Shown: in pieces, positions 1 to 7,774 of the stretch
How positions within the stretch are numbered: the first letter of the stretch is position 1
Layout of the letters: every line of letters begins with the position of its first letter
Assembly: GCA_030027265.1 (NCBI GenBank)
Contig: JASENG010000017.1
Coordinates: 1 to 64,000 of the forward strand
Direction of reading: 5' to 3'
Source: Lysinibacillus fusiformis
GTDB lineage: Bacteria > Bacillota > Bacilli > Bacillales_A > Planococcaceae
DNA length: 64,000 bases
The notes under the pieces: model-generated
The model's input: the letters and a program-made list of their open reading frames with translations, nothing else
Told to the model about the DNA's origin: nothing
The model's database searches: none
Made by a program: the position numbers and the translations under genes

Positions 1-5
1 AATTG

Positions 6-32
6 AAACCACTGAGGATTCAGTGGTTTTTT
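6..32 (+). terminator. Rho-independent terminator of an upstream gene outside the window
   Basis: A perfect 10-bp stem (AAACCACTGA at 6-15 with TCAGTGGTTT at 20-29) and a 4-nt loop run into a T tract. It most likely ends a plus-strand gene lying before the window. Confidence 0.75.
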
Positions 33-685
33 ATTTTCAAAAAATCCCCTCAATAAAGCCAGAAACTCGAGAATCAAGATAACCCTTAGTTTGATGGTTT
101 GATAACGAAAAAACTCAAATAAAAACATCCTCGAGCAAAAACTGGATGTCTCACCAAAAAATAACCGGATAAAATTCGCTTATTAAAAAAATTAGATTAA
201 AAATAGCTTGAATAGAAGGAGAAATTCCGCTTATCGACTCGAAAAACATGAAAAAGGATGTATTTTCTTAGCATAGTCGGAAAATCTACCCTTAATTGCC
301 CACGAAACGGGTTCTATTTGTATATAACTGAAGAATCTCCGCTTATTCTTTCGCTAGATCTTAATACCATTGGTAGGAATAAAAATGCTTGAAAAAGGAG
401 CTCTCTTTAATGAAAATTGAGGAATAAAACGATAAAACGAAGCGTAATGTACAGATATCGCAGTTAGTTGATGTGTCATCGCACTTCTCGGATTGGCATC
501 AATGATAGTAGGAGGATTCCCTGTGAGAAGTAGGCCATCGCCAGCTAAATGAAACCACTAAGTTACTCAGGCACACAAAAGAAGCAATAGCGGGGAAACT
601 CTGAATGCATGCACGAAAAGTAATCTCATACCCCTTCTTCCCAATCAATCTCCCATCAGCTATTCAGTAAATATTGAATAAATGA
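33..685. other. Long non-coding stretch with degenerate repeat units
   Basis: I see no supported gene here. Bases 161-346 hold four degenerate units of a dispersed repeat (see the separate entry). The rest is AT-rich with scattered stop codons in all frames. A short hydrophobic-looking reading frame near 484-560 is too short and lacks a ribosome binding site. Confidence 0.6.
161..346 (+). repeat. Composite intergenic repeat, copy A (four degenerate units)
   Basis: Four related units of about 18 bp, pattern roughly cGGAaAAtcTCCGCTTAT, occur at 166-183, 218-234, 278-296 and 328-346. The CCGCTTAT cores end at 183, 234, about 295-296 and 346, so the spacing is about 51, 61 and 51 bp. The sequence between units also resembles copy B at 39020-39200, for example the shared GCTTGAA stretch just before unit 2. 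The unit copies are too divergent for a CRISPR. This looks like a mobile or dispersed intergenic element typical of some Bacillales. Confidence 0.6.
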
Positions 686-714
686 TTGTAAAATTATCTA
701 AAAAATGATATCTT
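686..714 (+). promoter_or_regulatory. Probable promoter of the tRNA-Asp gene
   Basis: TTGTAA at 686-691, a 17-bp spacer and TATCTT at 709-714 lie 18 nt before the mature tRNA 5' end. The spacing is right for sigma-A, but the hexamers are only moderate matches. Confidence 0.4.
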
Positions 715-732
715 TATATAGGAATGGAAATT

Positions 733-808
733 GGTCTCGTGGTGTAGCGGTTAACATGCCTGCCTGTCACGCAGGAGATCGCCGGTTCGATTCCGGTCGG
801 GACCGCCA
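733..808 (+). tRNA. tRNA-Asp (anticodon GTC)
   Basis: A 76-nt cloverleaf. The acceptor arm GGTCTCG pairs with CGGGACC (one T-G wobble), the anticodon stem CCTGC/GCAGG encloses a loop with GTC, and the T arm contains GGTTCGATTCC. The 3' CCA is encoded (806-808). It stands alone, followed directly by a terminator, so it appears to be a single-gene transcription unit. Confidence 0.97.
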
Positions 809-823
809 TAATATTGCATATAC

Positions 824-858
824 GCTCATGTAAAGCATAGCTTTATGTGAGCTTTTTT
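824..858 (+). terminator. Terminator of the tRNA-Asp gene
   Basis: GCTCATGTAAAG (824-835) pairs with CTTTATGTGAGC (841-852), one wobble pair, followed by six T residues. Confidence 0.75.
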
Positions 859-976
859 CTATTTCCACGAGACCACGAAACTTCAAAATTAAAAAGCTTC
901 TTTTTTCATTAAAATCACATGTTGTCGCTGACCTAGAAATATAGTGATAGTAAATGTCTTTGCTGAGGTGATTTTA

Positions 977-1333
977 GTGAACAAAACAAGATTAAGAAGA
1001 AATTCATTGGCCTTATTGTTTATTATTATAGGTGGAATCATTGTGCTCCTTTCACAATGGTATTATGAAGTAAATAAATATCATGATATTGAAGACATCA
1101 ATTCATTCAGATGGCAGCAAAATATGAATGAAGAAGAGTTTGCAAAACTAGAAGAAGGCATGTCCTACATAGAAGTAGTGAAAGTTGCAAAGGGAGAAGG
1201 GAAGCGCGTAAAAGAAGGCATATATATGTGGGATGATGAGCTTCTTATGACGCAAAGCTATGAAGTGCACTTTCTAGATGGAAAACTGAAAGAGAAAAAA
1301 GTAATTGAAAAACGTGGCTACTCAACCAGGTAA
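977..1333 (+). CDS. Small membrane-anchored protein of unknown function
   Basis: Unknown protein of 118 residues. A basic N-terminus (NKTRLRR) is followed by one hydrophobic segment (about residues 9-26, LALLFIIIGGIIVLLS), then a soluble acidic domain outside the membrane. The C-terminal part (LEEGMSYIEVVKVAKGEG... YEVHFLDGKLKEKKV) has the helix-helix-beta look of DUF3862/SmpA-like BLIP-fold domains. I infer that from pattern only. I prefer the GTG at 977 because GAGGTG (965-970) sits 6 nt upstream. A longer frame from GTG 944 has no ribosome binding site. It stands alone between the tRNA and the tsa operon. Confidence 0.7.
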   Translation: MNKTRLRRNSLALLFIIIGGIIVLLSQWYYEVNKYHDIEDINSFRWQQNMNEEEFAKLEEGMSYIEVVKVAKGEGKRVKEGIYMWDDELLMTQSYEVHFLDGKLKEKKVIEKRGYSTR

Positions 1334-1410
1334 ATTCAAAACCCAACACACGCACATGTTAGTAAATTCTAAATGTACAGCAACTTAAAACAAATCGCCC
1401 ATCGAAATCT

Positions 1411-1444
1411 AAATAAAAACCTTCAATCCTTGAAGCTTTATTTT
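1411..1444 (+). terminator. Probable terminator after the small membrane protein gene
   Basis: CTTCAA-tcc-TTGAAG core stem (1421-1435) flanked by partly pairing AAATAAA/TTTATTT and a T-rich end. It is bulged, so only moderately convincing. Confidence 0.45.
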
Positions 1445-1471
1445 ATTGGCAGCATGTTTAGACTTTGAACA

Positions 1472-1491
1472 TTTACCTATGTTTAGGTAAA
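1472..1491. promoter_or_regulatory. Inverted repeat in the tsaE promoter region
   Basis: TTTACCTA (1472-1479), a 4-nt spacer and TAGGTAAA (1484-1491) form a perfect 8-bp dyad ending 34 nt before the tsaE start. It could be an operator or a short 5'-UTR hairpin. I do not recognise the regulator. Confidence 0.45.
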
Positions 1492-1525
1492 CTTAAGGTA
1501 ATGTGATTGTGAGAGGATAGTTAAA

Positions 1526-1978
1526 ATGATATTTGAAAAAGAAGTTATGTCCTTAGAAGAAACACAAAGTTTAGCACAAAGCTTGGCTCAACTATTGGAG
1601 GCGCAAGATATAATTACGCTTGAAGGCGATTTGGGAGCGGGAAAAACGACATTTACCCAGGCACTTGCAAAGGGGCTTGGCATAACAAGAACGGTAAATA
1701 GCCCGACCTTTACAATAATGAAGCAATATGAGGGGAGATTACCCTTTAATCATCTAGATGTATATCGTTTAGCTGACAGTGATGAGGATCTTGGATGGGA
1801 AGAAATTTTCTATGGGGATGCAGTTACTGTTGTGGAATGGGCGCATCTAATAGAAGAGGATTTACCTGATGAACGGCTGGCAATTGAAATTTATCGGATC
1901 GATAATGATAAGAGAAAGTTTGTATTAAAACCAATCGGTGAGCGATATAAACGATTGTGTGAGGAGTTATTTAAATGA
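1526..1978 (+). CDS. tsaE: tRNA t6A37 threonylcarbamoyladenosine biosynthesis ATPase TsaE
   Basis: A 150-residue P-loop ATPase that works with TsaB and TsaD to place threonylcarbamoyl on A37 of ANN-decoding tRNAs in the cytoplasm. The Walker A motif GDLGAGKTT is at residues 34-42, followed by the family signature SPTFTIMKQYEG and HLDVYRL, and later VVEWAHL. Length matches the family (about 150 aa). GAGAGGA just upstream gives a good ribosome binding site for the ATG at 1526. First gene of the tsaE-tsaB-rimI-tsaD operon; its stop overlaps tsaB (ATGA). Equivalent to B. subtilis ydiB. Confidence 0.97.
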   Translation: MIFEKEVMSLEETQSLAQSLAQLLEAQDIITLEGDLGAGKTTFTQALAKGLGITRTVNSPTFTIMKQYEGRLPFNHLDVYRLADSDEDLGWEEIFYGDAVTVVEWAHLIEEDLPDERLAIEIYRIDNDKRKFVLKPIGERYKRLCEELFK

Positions 1979-2676
1979 TTTGGTTAGGAATTGAAACATC
2001 GAATTCACCTCTATCCATAGCTATTGTAAAAGATGGACAAGTCGTAGGGGAAGTTGTACAAAACGAAAAGCTTACGCATTCCGTAACAGTGATGCCAACA
2101 ATTGAGGAGCTGTTCCAAAAAGCTATGTTAAAGCCAGCGGATATTGATGCGATTGCTGTCTCTGAAGGACCGGGATCTTACACAGGTCTACGTATTGGTG
2201 TAACGGTTGCTAAAACTTTGGCCTGGACATTAAAAACACCTTTAGTAGGGGTTTCAAGCTTACAAGTCTTAGCGGCAAATGGAAAAGATTTTGATGGTGT
2301 AATCTGCTCGTTATTTGATGCAAGAAGACAGAATGTTTATGCTGCTGTCTATCAAGGGTCAACATTAAAACCGATAATTGAAGATCAACACAATTCAATA
2401 GCTATCTTATTGGAGCAGTTGCAGGAGTTAAATAAGCCTGTATTATTTGTTGGACAAGATGTAGAGAATTTTAAAGAAAAGATAATTGATCTGTTAGGTG
2501 ATCAGGCAAGCTTTGCGCAAGATGATCTGGTACTGCCGAAAGGGTCGAAGTTGATAGAATTAGCACAGCAACAACCATTGCCAAGTATTGAGGAAGTCCA
2601 CAGTTTTGTTCCACAATATCATCGAATTACAGAGGCAGAAGCAAATTGGATTAAGGATCAGAAGAAGGGGCAGTAG
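1975..2676 (+). CDS. tsaB: tRNA t6A37 threonylcarbamoyltransferase complex dimerisation subunit TsaB
   Basis: A 233-residue ASKHA-fold protein that pairs with TsaD and recruits TsaE. The sequence starts LGIETSNSPLSIAI and has the SEGPGSYTGLRIGV motif (about residues 63-76) typical of TsaB. The second half is divergent, as usual for this subunit, which lacks the catalytic metal site. Start codon overlaps the tsaE stop by 4 nt, indicating translational coupling. Equivalent to B. subtilis ydiC. Confidence 0.96.
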   Translation: MIWLGIETSNSPLSIAIVKDGQVVGEVVQNEKLTHSVTVMPTIEELFQKAMLKPADIDAIAVSEGPGSYTGLRIGVTVAKTLAWTLKTPLVGVSSLQVLAANGKDFDGVICSLFDARRQNVYAAVYQGSTLKPIIEDQHNSIAILLEQLQELNKPVLFVGQDVENFKEKIIDLLGDQASFAQDDLVLPKGSKLIELAQQQPLPSIEEVHSFVPQYHRITEAEANWIKDQKKGQ

Positions 2677-2679
2677 AGA

Positions 2680-3129
2680 ATGATACTTTATCGTAAAATG
2701 ACCCCCGAGGATGTAGAGGCTGTCCATGAGATTGAGTTGGCTTCATTTCCAACACCTTGGACATTGGACTCATTTCATTACGAAATGAGGGAAAATAATT
2801 TTGCTTATTATATTGTGGCTGTAAATGATGATGAAAAGATTATTGGTTTTTGTGGGATGTGGCTAGTGATAGATACGGCACAAATCACAAATGTGGCTGT
2901 TGTCGAAGCAGCTCGAGGTCTGGGAATTGGTGAAGGATTGATGCGTGAGGCTATGCGCATAGCGAAAGAACGCGATGTTGATGTGATGAGTTTAGAGGTG
3001 AGGGTTTCGAATTTTGTTGCACAAAACCTTTATAGAAAACTGGGATTCCAGGACGGTGGAATTCGCAAAGGATATTATACAGATAATCAAGAAGATGCTC
3101 TAGTAATGTGGGTGAATTTAAATGAATGA
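2680..3129 (+). CDS. rimI: Ribosomal protein S18-alanine N-acetyltransferase family (RimI)
   Basis: A 149-residue GNAT acetyltransferase. The acetyl-CoA binding loop [10 protein letters not shown] (RxxGxG) lies near residues 79-88, with the [12 protein letters not shown] strand before it and the [12 protein letters not shown] segment after. In enterobacteria RimI acetylates S18. In Bacillales the substrate is not firmly known, so the specific role is inferred. It starts 3 nt after the tsaB stop and its end overlaps tsaD by 8 nt, so it is co-translated with the t6A genes. Equivalent to B. subtilis ydiD. Confidence 0.9.
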   Translation: MILYRKMTPEDVEAVHEIELASFPTPWTLDSFHYEMRENNFAYYIVAVNDDEKIIGFCGMWLVIDTAQITNVAVVEAARGLGIGEGLMREAMRIAKERDVDVMSLEVRVSNFVAQNLYRKLGFQDGGIRKGYYTDNQEDALVMWVNLNE

Positions 3130-4138
3130 TCAAATTATATTAGCAATCGAGACAAGCTGTGATGAGACAGCAGCAGCTATCATTCGAAATGGTACCGAGA
3201 TTGTCTCCAATGTGGTTGCTTCACAAATTGAAAGCCAGAAGCGATTTGGGGGAGTAGTTCCAGAAATTGCTTCCAGACACCATGTTGAACAAATTACAAT
3301 CGTTATAGAAGAAACTTTAGAAAAAGCGAATATGCAGCCTTCCGATATAACGGCTGTAGCTGTTACAGAGGGCCCTGGATTAGTAGGTGCGCTATTAATC
3401 GGCATTAATGCTGCGAAAGCTTTTGCCTTTGCACATGGTTTGCCTTTAATCCCCGTACATCATATTGCTGGCCATATTTATGCAAATGCCTTAGTTGAAC
3501 CGATGCAGTTCCCGCTATTGGCTTTAGTAGTTTCAGGTGGACATACGGAATTAGTCCTTATGAAGAAGCATGGAAGCTTTGAGGTTATTGGCGAAACTCG
3601 TGACGATGCAGCTGGTGAAGCTTATGATAAGGTCGCACGTGTCCTGAAAATGCCTTATCCAGGCGGACCGCATATTGACCGCCTTGCCCATCAAGCAGAA
3701 GAAGGTGTAGAGTTTCCTCGAGCATGGCTAGAAGACAATTCATATGATTTTAGCTTTAGTGGATTAAAATCAGCGGTTATCAATTATAAGCATAATATGG
3801 ATCAAAGAGGGGAAGAAATTGATTCTCTTAAAGTTGCAAAAGGTTTCCAGGATAGTGTGGTCGAAGTTTTAACGGCAAAAACTTTGCGTGCAGCTCGTGA
3901 GTTCAATGTAAAGCAAGTCATTGCAGCAGGTGGCGTATCTGCGAATAAAGGGTTGCGAACTAGCTTAGAACAAGCCTTCGAAAAAGAAAATATCTCTTTC
4001 GTTGTTCCTCCATTAAAGCTTTGCACAGATAATGCAGCAATGATAGGTGCAGCTGCAGCATATATGTATGACGCAGGAGTTCGCGGCGATTTAGCTATGA
4101 ACGGAATTCCAGGAAAAGAATTAAAAAGTTGGGTATAG
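3122..4138 (+). CDS. tsaD: tRNA N6-adenosine threonylcarbamoyltransferase TsaD
   Basis: A 338-residue catalytic subunit of the t6A synthase, formerly annotated as O-sialoglycoprotein endopeptidase (Gcp). It opens with [13 protein letters not shown] and carries the metal-binding HHIAGH (residues 113-118), the VSGGHTEL nucleotide loop, and a C-terminal [12 protein letters not shown] motif. Length matches bacterial TsaD. It overlaps rimI and is the last gene of the operon. The following 450 bp contain a DnaA-box cluster rather than an obvious terminator. Confidence 0.98.
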   Translation: MNDQIILAIETSCDETAAAIIRNGTEIVSNVVASQIESQKRFGGVVPEIASRHHVEQITIVIEETLEKANMQPSDITAVAVTEGPGLVGALLIGINAAKAFAFAHGLPLIPVHHIAGHIYANALVEPMQFPLLALVVSGGHTELVLMKKHGSFEVIGETRDDAAGEAYDKVARVLKMPYPGGPHIDRLAHQAEEGVEFPRAWLEDNSYDFSFSGLKSAVINYKHNMDQRGEEIDSLKVAKGFQDSVVEVLTAKTLRAAREFNVKQVIAAGGVSANKGLRTSLEQAFEKENISFVVPPLKLCTDNAAMIGAAAAYMYDAGVRGDLAMNGIPGKELKSWV

Positions 4139-4265
4139 AAGATTTTTGCTGTTTCAAAGTAATTTGAAGCAGCTTTTATTTTTTTATAAAATTAGTCATT
4201 CTGATTTATGCAGGTTTTTTCTAGGTTATTGGATTTTTCAACTTTTGTATAATTTTTCTGAAAAC

Positions 4266-4434
4266 TTATCCACAGGTTAACAATATTTTTTTAAAATTGT
4301 CAAGGCGAACATCCGTACTTATGCACAAATTGTGGATAAGTTGGGGATAACATGTGGTAAAACTATATATAGTGTTATTTTTTGCACAGTGACTTGTGGA
4401 TTAATAAAAATAAAACTGTGGATAATGTGGAAAA
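4266..4434. promoter_or_regulatory. DnaA-box cluster downstream of tsaD
   Basis: Three perfect DnaA boxes (TTATCCACA) occur at 4266-4274 (plus), 4331-4339 (minus) and 4417-4425 (minus). One-mismatch boxes occur at 4319-4327, 4342-4350, 4395-4403 and 4426-4434. That makes seven sites in 169 bp of AT-rich intergenic DNA. Neighbouring genes are not dnaA or rpmH, so this is not the usual Bacillales oriC. From memory, B. subtilis has DnaA-box clusters outside oriC that bind DnaA stably, including one at gcp (tsaD), the same locus. A replication-timing or DnaA-titration role is therefore likely. Confidence 0.8.
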
Positions 4435-4540
4435 GTGTGTTGATATGTTGATATTGCTAAATTTCTTGTGTGAATAAAATTGTGGAAATTTTTTATCGAA
4501 ATTTGTCTATTGACCAAGATATATGTAAATTATTAAGAGA

Positions 4541-4580
4541 TAATAAAAATACCATGCATAAAAGGCGCATGGTATTTAAA
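4541..4580 (-). terminator. Terminator of the ABC-F gene
   Basis: A perfect 11-bp stem, AAATACCATGC (4547-4557) with GCATGGTATTT (4567-4577), lies just past the minus-strand stop codon and is followed on that strand by a T-rich tail. Confidence 0.7.
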
Positions 4581-4589
4581 AGGTTCTCG

Positions 4590-6548
4590 TTAGGACGAAA
4601 TAATATCCTCAAGCTCATCATTTAGTTCGAGCCATTGTAATTCGAGTTCGTCGTGTTCTGATTTGATGGAATCAAGTTCAGTTTGATACTTCATTACCTG
4701 TTCGTGATCTTTGAAAATTTCCGGTTCACAGAGCTTCGCTTCAATGCTAGAGATTTGTTCGCTTAATACAGTCATTTTCTGCTCCAACTCTTCAACCGTA
4801 CGGCGGATTTGCCGCTCGCGTTTTTTCGCATCTTTATCAATTTGGGAAGTGGAAGCTTTTGAAGCATTGGTTGTTTCAGTTGCTTTTAAGGCTGATTTTT
4901 CAGCAGCAGCTTTCATTTCCGCCAATTCTTCGAGCTCTTGCTTTTTCTCGAGATAATAGTCATAGTCCCCTAGGTATTCAAACGAGCCTGTTCCTGATAA
5001 TTCGACTACTTTCGTTGCAATGCGATTTATAAAATATCGATCATGGGAGACGAATAATAATGTACCTGGATAATCAATTAGCGCATTTTCTAAAACTTCT
5101 TTACTATCTAAGTCTAAATGGTTGGTCGGCTCGTCCAGTACGAGTAAATTCGCTTTTTGCATCATAAGCTTGGCAAGAGCAACCCGAGCTTTTTCTCCCC
5201 CGGATAATGAGTTGACAGGCTTTGCTACGTCATCACCGCTGAATAAAAAACGGCCCAAAATTGTACGGATATCCTTTTCATTCAATAATGGCCATTCATC
5301 CCATAGCTCTTGCAGGACAGATTTGTTGCCAGTTAACTTTGCTTGTTCTTGATCATAATAGCCGATTTGAACATTTGCACCATAGCGAATATCTCCAGAT
5401 TGAATCGGCAAGTCCTTAACAATGGTTTTAAGAAGGGTGGACTTCCCAACACCGTTTGGACCAACAAGTGCTATGCGGTCCTCTCGGAAGATGCGCATAT
5501 TAATATTTTGGGATATGGTTTTTCCATCATAGCCAATGTTCAAATCATCCACAGAAAGCACATCGTTTCCACTTTGGCGTTCAATGGTAAAGCCGAAGTT
5601 GGCTGAACGCTCATCCCCATCTGGAGATTCCATCCACTCAGTTCGTTCAAGTACTTTTCTGCGGCTTTGGGCCATCTTGGTTGTGGAAGCACGGGCAATA
5701 TTCTTTTGGATAAATGCTTCCAGTTTTGCTTTTTCATCCTGTTGGCGTTCAAACATTTTCATGTCACGTTCATAGTTTTTCGCTTTTTCATCTAAATAAG
5801 CACTATAATTCCCAACATATTTGCTCACATGGGTTCTGGAAACCTCATAAACAATGGAAACAACTTGGTCCAAGAAGTAACGGTCATGGGAAACAATCAA
5901 AATTGCCCCTTCGTACCCCTTCAAGTAGCTTTCCAGCCAGCTCAATGTTTCAATATCCAAATGGTTTGTAGGCTCGTCCAAAATTAATAAATCCGGCTTG
6001 CTTAGCAATAGTTTTGCTAATGCTAAACGAGTTCGTTGACCACCGGAAAGGGAAGTAATTGGTTTTTCATAATCCTCCGGGAAAAATTGCATTCCGTGAA
6101 GTACAGAACGTGTATCTGCTTCATATTGATAGCCTCCAGCATCCTTAAAGTCATGCTGTAATTGATCGTATTCGGCCATTATACGGGCATAGCTATCTGC
6201 ATTTTCATAAATAGCTGGATCGGCCATCTGCTGTTCGAGGGAGCGTAATTTATTTTCCTGACTACGTAATGAGTCATATATTGTCATCATTTCATCCCAA
6301 ATCGATAAATTGGACTCAATGCCAGCATGCTGCTCTAAATAGCCAATCCTCACGTCTTTTGGAATTATAATTTCTCCGGAATCATACGACATTTGGCCGG
6401 CAATAATTTTAAGCAATGTCGATTTTCCAGCACCGTTGCGCCCAACAAGGGCAACACGATCTCTATGTTGAACTTCTAATTTTACGCCACTAAGTATTTC
6501 ATCTGTCACGAAAGATTTATATAATTGATTTACTTGTAAAACAATCAT
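4590..6548 (-). CDS. ydiF: ABC-F family ATPase (YdiF-like ribosome-associated factor)
   Basis: A 652-residue soluble protein with two ABC ATPase domains and no membrane segments, the layout of ABC-F translation factors that act in the ribosomal E site. The first domain has Walker A GRNGAGKST and signature LSGGQRTRLALAK. The second has GPNGVGKST and LSGGEKARVALAK. Both Walker B segments read LDEPTNHLD. A linker (about residues 240-300, PtIM region, with KAKNYERDMKMFERQQDE) and a charged C-terminal coiled coil (about 560-645) complete the family plan. It corresponds to B. subtilis YdiF by position between tsaD and rex. Housekeeping translation quality control is more likely than antibiotic protection. 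Confidence 0.9.
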   Translation of the reverse strand: MIVLQVNQLYKSFVTDEILSGVKLEVQHRDRVALVGRNGAGKSTLLKIIAGQMSYDSGEIIIPKDVRIGYLEQHAGIESNLSIWDEMMTIYDSLRSQENKLRSLEQQMADPAIYENADSYARIMAEYDQLQHDFKDAGGYQYEADTRSVLHGMQFFPEDYEKPITSLSGGQRTRLALAKLLLSKPDLLILDEPTNHLDIETLSWLESYLKGYEGAILIVSHDRYFLDQVVSIVYEVSRTHVSKYVGNYSAYLDEKAKNYERDMKMFERQQDEKAKLEAFIQKNIARASTTKMAQSRRKVLERTEWMESPDGDERSANFGFTIERQSGNDVLSVDDLNIGYDGKTISQNINMRIFREDRIALVGPNGVGKSTLLKTIVKDLPIQSGDIRYGANVQIGYYDQEQAKLTGNKSVLQELWDEWPLLNEKDIRTILGRFLFSGDDVAKPVNSLSGGEKARVALAKLMMQKANLLVLDEPTNHLDLDSKEVLENALIDYPGTLLFVSHDRYFINRIATKVVELSGTGSFEYLGDYDYYLEKKQELEELAEMKAAAEKSALKATETTNASKASTSQIDKDAKKRERQIRRTVEELEQKMTVLSEQISSIEAKLCEPEIFKDHEQVMKYQTELDSIKSEHDELELQWLELNDELEDIISS

Positions 6549-6810
6549 TTTTTACACCTCAGTTCTATCCTTAGTGTAATGGATGCAGAACCCTTGCGCA
6601 ATGCGGATGCTTTACTTATTTCAGCATGTTTAGTAAGATGAAAACGATTTTGAATTTTATAATTCGCAAGGAAACGTATAATCGATCTTACATAAAGGAA
6701 TAAAGCACTTCGTGAAATAAGATTATTCGTGGTTAGCGATGTAGACCGGATTCATCAGTTTATATTTGAGGTGACAATGTCCGTTTGGGAAATAGATTGG
6801 GGGATACTGT

Positions 6811-7443
6811 GTGAAGCATGATTTGAAAATTCCGCAAGCAACTACCAAAAGACTTCCACTCTATTATCGTTTTTTGCAAAACTTTGCCAATGAAGGAAAG
6901 AGAAGAATTTCATCACAAGAATTAAGCGAAGCCATGAAAATTGATTCTGCAACAATTCGACGGGATTTTTCTTATTTTGGGGCGCTTGGCAAAAAGGGAT
7001 ATGGGTATGATGTACTTTATTTGCTTGAGTTTTTTAGACAAACACTTGATCAGGATGAAGGAGCAAATGTTGCGTTAATTGGTGTTGGGAACTTAGGAAA
7101 TGCATTTTTAAAATACAATTTCCAAAAAAATCATAATACCAGAATTGTCGTGGCGTTTGACTCAAAAGCACCGCATGATGGGATGGAAGTAAATAGTATA
7201 CCTGTTTATCATCCTGATCGTTTAGAGGAAATGTACCATGAATATAATGCGGAAATGGCCATATTAACGGTGTCGTCCCGTTCTGCTCAAATAATGGCAG
7301 ACCGATTAGCAGAGATCGGTGCAAAAGGGATATTAAACTTTACGCCAGTACGGTTAAATGTACCCGATTCCATGAAGATGATGAATATCGATTTATCTGT
7401 GGAACTGGAAGCGTTAATCTATTTAATACGCAACAGCGATTGA
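6811..7443 (+). CDS. rex: Redox-sensing transcriptional repressor Rex
   Basis: A 210-residue repressor that senses the NADH/NAD+ ratio and controls fermentation and anaerobic respiration genes. The N-terminal winged helix contains [16 protein letters not shown] and [21 protein letters not shown], almost unchanged from B. subtilis Rex. The Rossmann domain has [10 protein letters not shown] and a C-terminal FTPVRLNVP segment. GTG start at 6811 has TTGGGGGA upstream. The 260 bp before it separates it from the divergent ABC-F gene. I saw no clear self-regulatory Rex box. Confidence 0.96.
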   Translation: MKHDLKIPQATTKRLPLYYRFLQNFANEGKRRISSQELSEAMKIDSATIRRDFSYFGALGKKGYGYDVLYLLEFFRQTLDQDEGANVALIGVGNLGNAFLKYNFQKNHNTRIVVAFDSKAPHDGMEVNSIPVYHPDRLEEMYHEYNAEMAILTVSSRSAQIMADRLAEIGAKGILNFTPVRLNVPDSMKMMNIDLSVELEALIYLIRNSD

Positions 7444-7523
7444 CACAAAGTATTTAAATTTATCCATTAGCAAAATGCGACAAGATACGATAAAATGTAC
7501 ATATAATAGAGGAGGTGGCTACA

Positions 7524-7754
7524 ATGGTTGTGCATCTAAGTGCAATATCACCATTTGCCGTAGTTATTATTTGTGTGGTAGCCCTATTAATTTTTGGACC
7601 AAAAAAACTGCCTGAATTAGGTAGAGCGATGGGAACAACACTTCGCGAGTTCAAAAAGGGAACTAGTGGGTTATTAGATGATGAGGACGACAAGAAGAAA
7701 AATAACGTCAATGTCATTGAGCAAAAAGATCTAGAAAAAAAAGAAAACAAGTAA
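7524..7754 (+). CDS. tatA: Sec-independent protein translocase TatA
   Basis: A 76-residue pore-forming component of the twin-arginine translocase. One short N-terminal membrane helix (residues 8-23), the conserved [21 protein letters not shown] hinge and amphipathic helix, and a charged lysine-rich tail are all present. AGAGGAGGT (7508-7516) precedes the ATG at 7524 by the usual distance. The upstream in-frame GTG at 7515 lies inside the ribosome binding site and was rejected. It forms a two-gene unit with tatC 20 nt downstream. Confidence 0.94.
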   Translation: MVVHLSAISPFAVVIICVVALLIFGPKKLPELGRAMGTTLREFKKGTSGLLDDEDDKKKNNVNVIEQKDLEKKENK

Positions 7755-7774
7755 GTTAAGGATGCCTATTTCAT

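Noticed and set aside
161-346. CRISPR-like regular spacing of short repeats
   Set aside because: Units are degenerate, the linkers are conserved between the two loci instead of unique, and no cas genes are nearby.
484-560. Hydrophobic peptide-like frame (ALLGLASMIVGGFPV)
   Set aside because: About 24 codons, preceded by a stop and without a ribosome binding site or recognisable family.
944-976. Upstream GTG start for the small membrane protein
   Set aside because: No ribosome binding site before it, while the GTG at 977 has one at the right distance.
4266-4434. Chromosomal replication origin
   Set aside because: DnaA boxes are present, but dnaA, dnaN, rpmH and a clear unwinding region are not; the locus is tsaD-ydiF, far from oriC in known Bacillales.
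6708-6735. Rex operator upstream of rex
   Set aside because: TTCGTGAAAT...ATTATTCG is only a weak dyad and does not match TTGTGA-N6-TCACAA.
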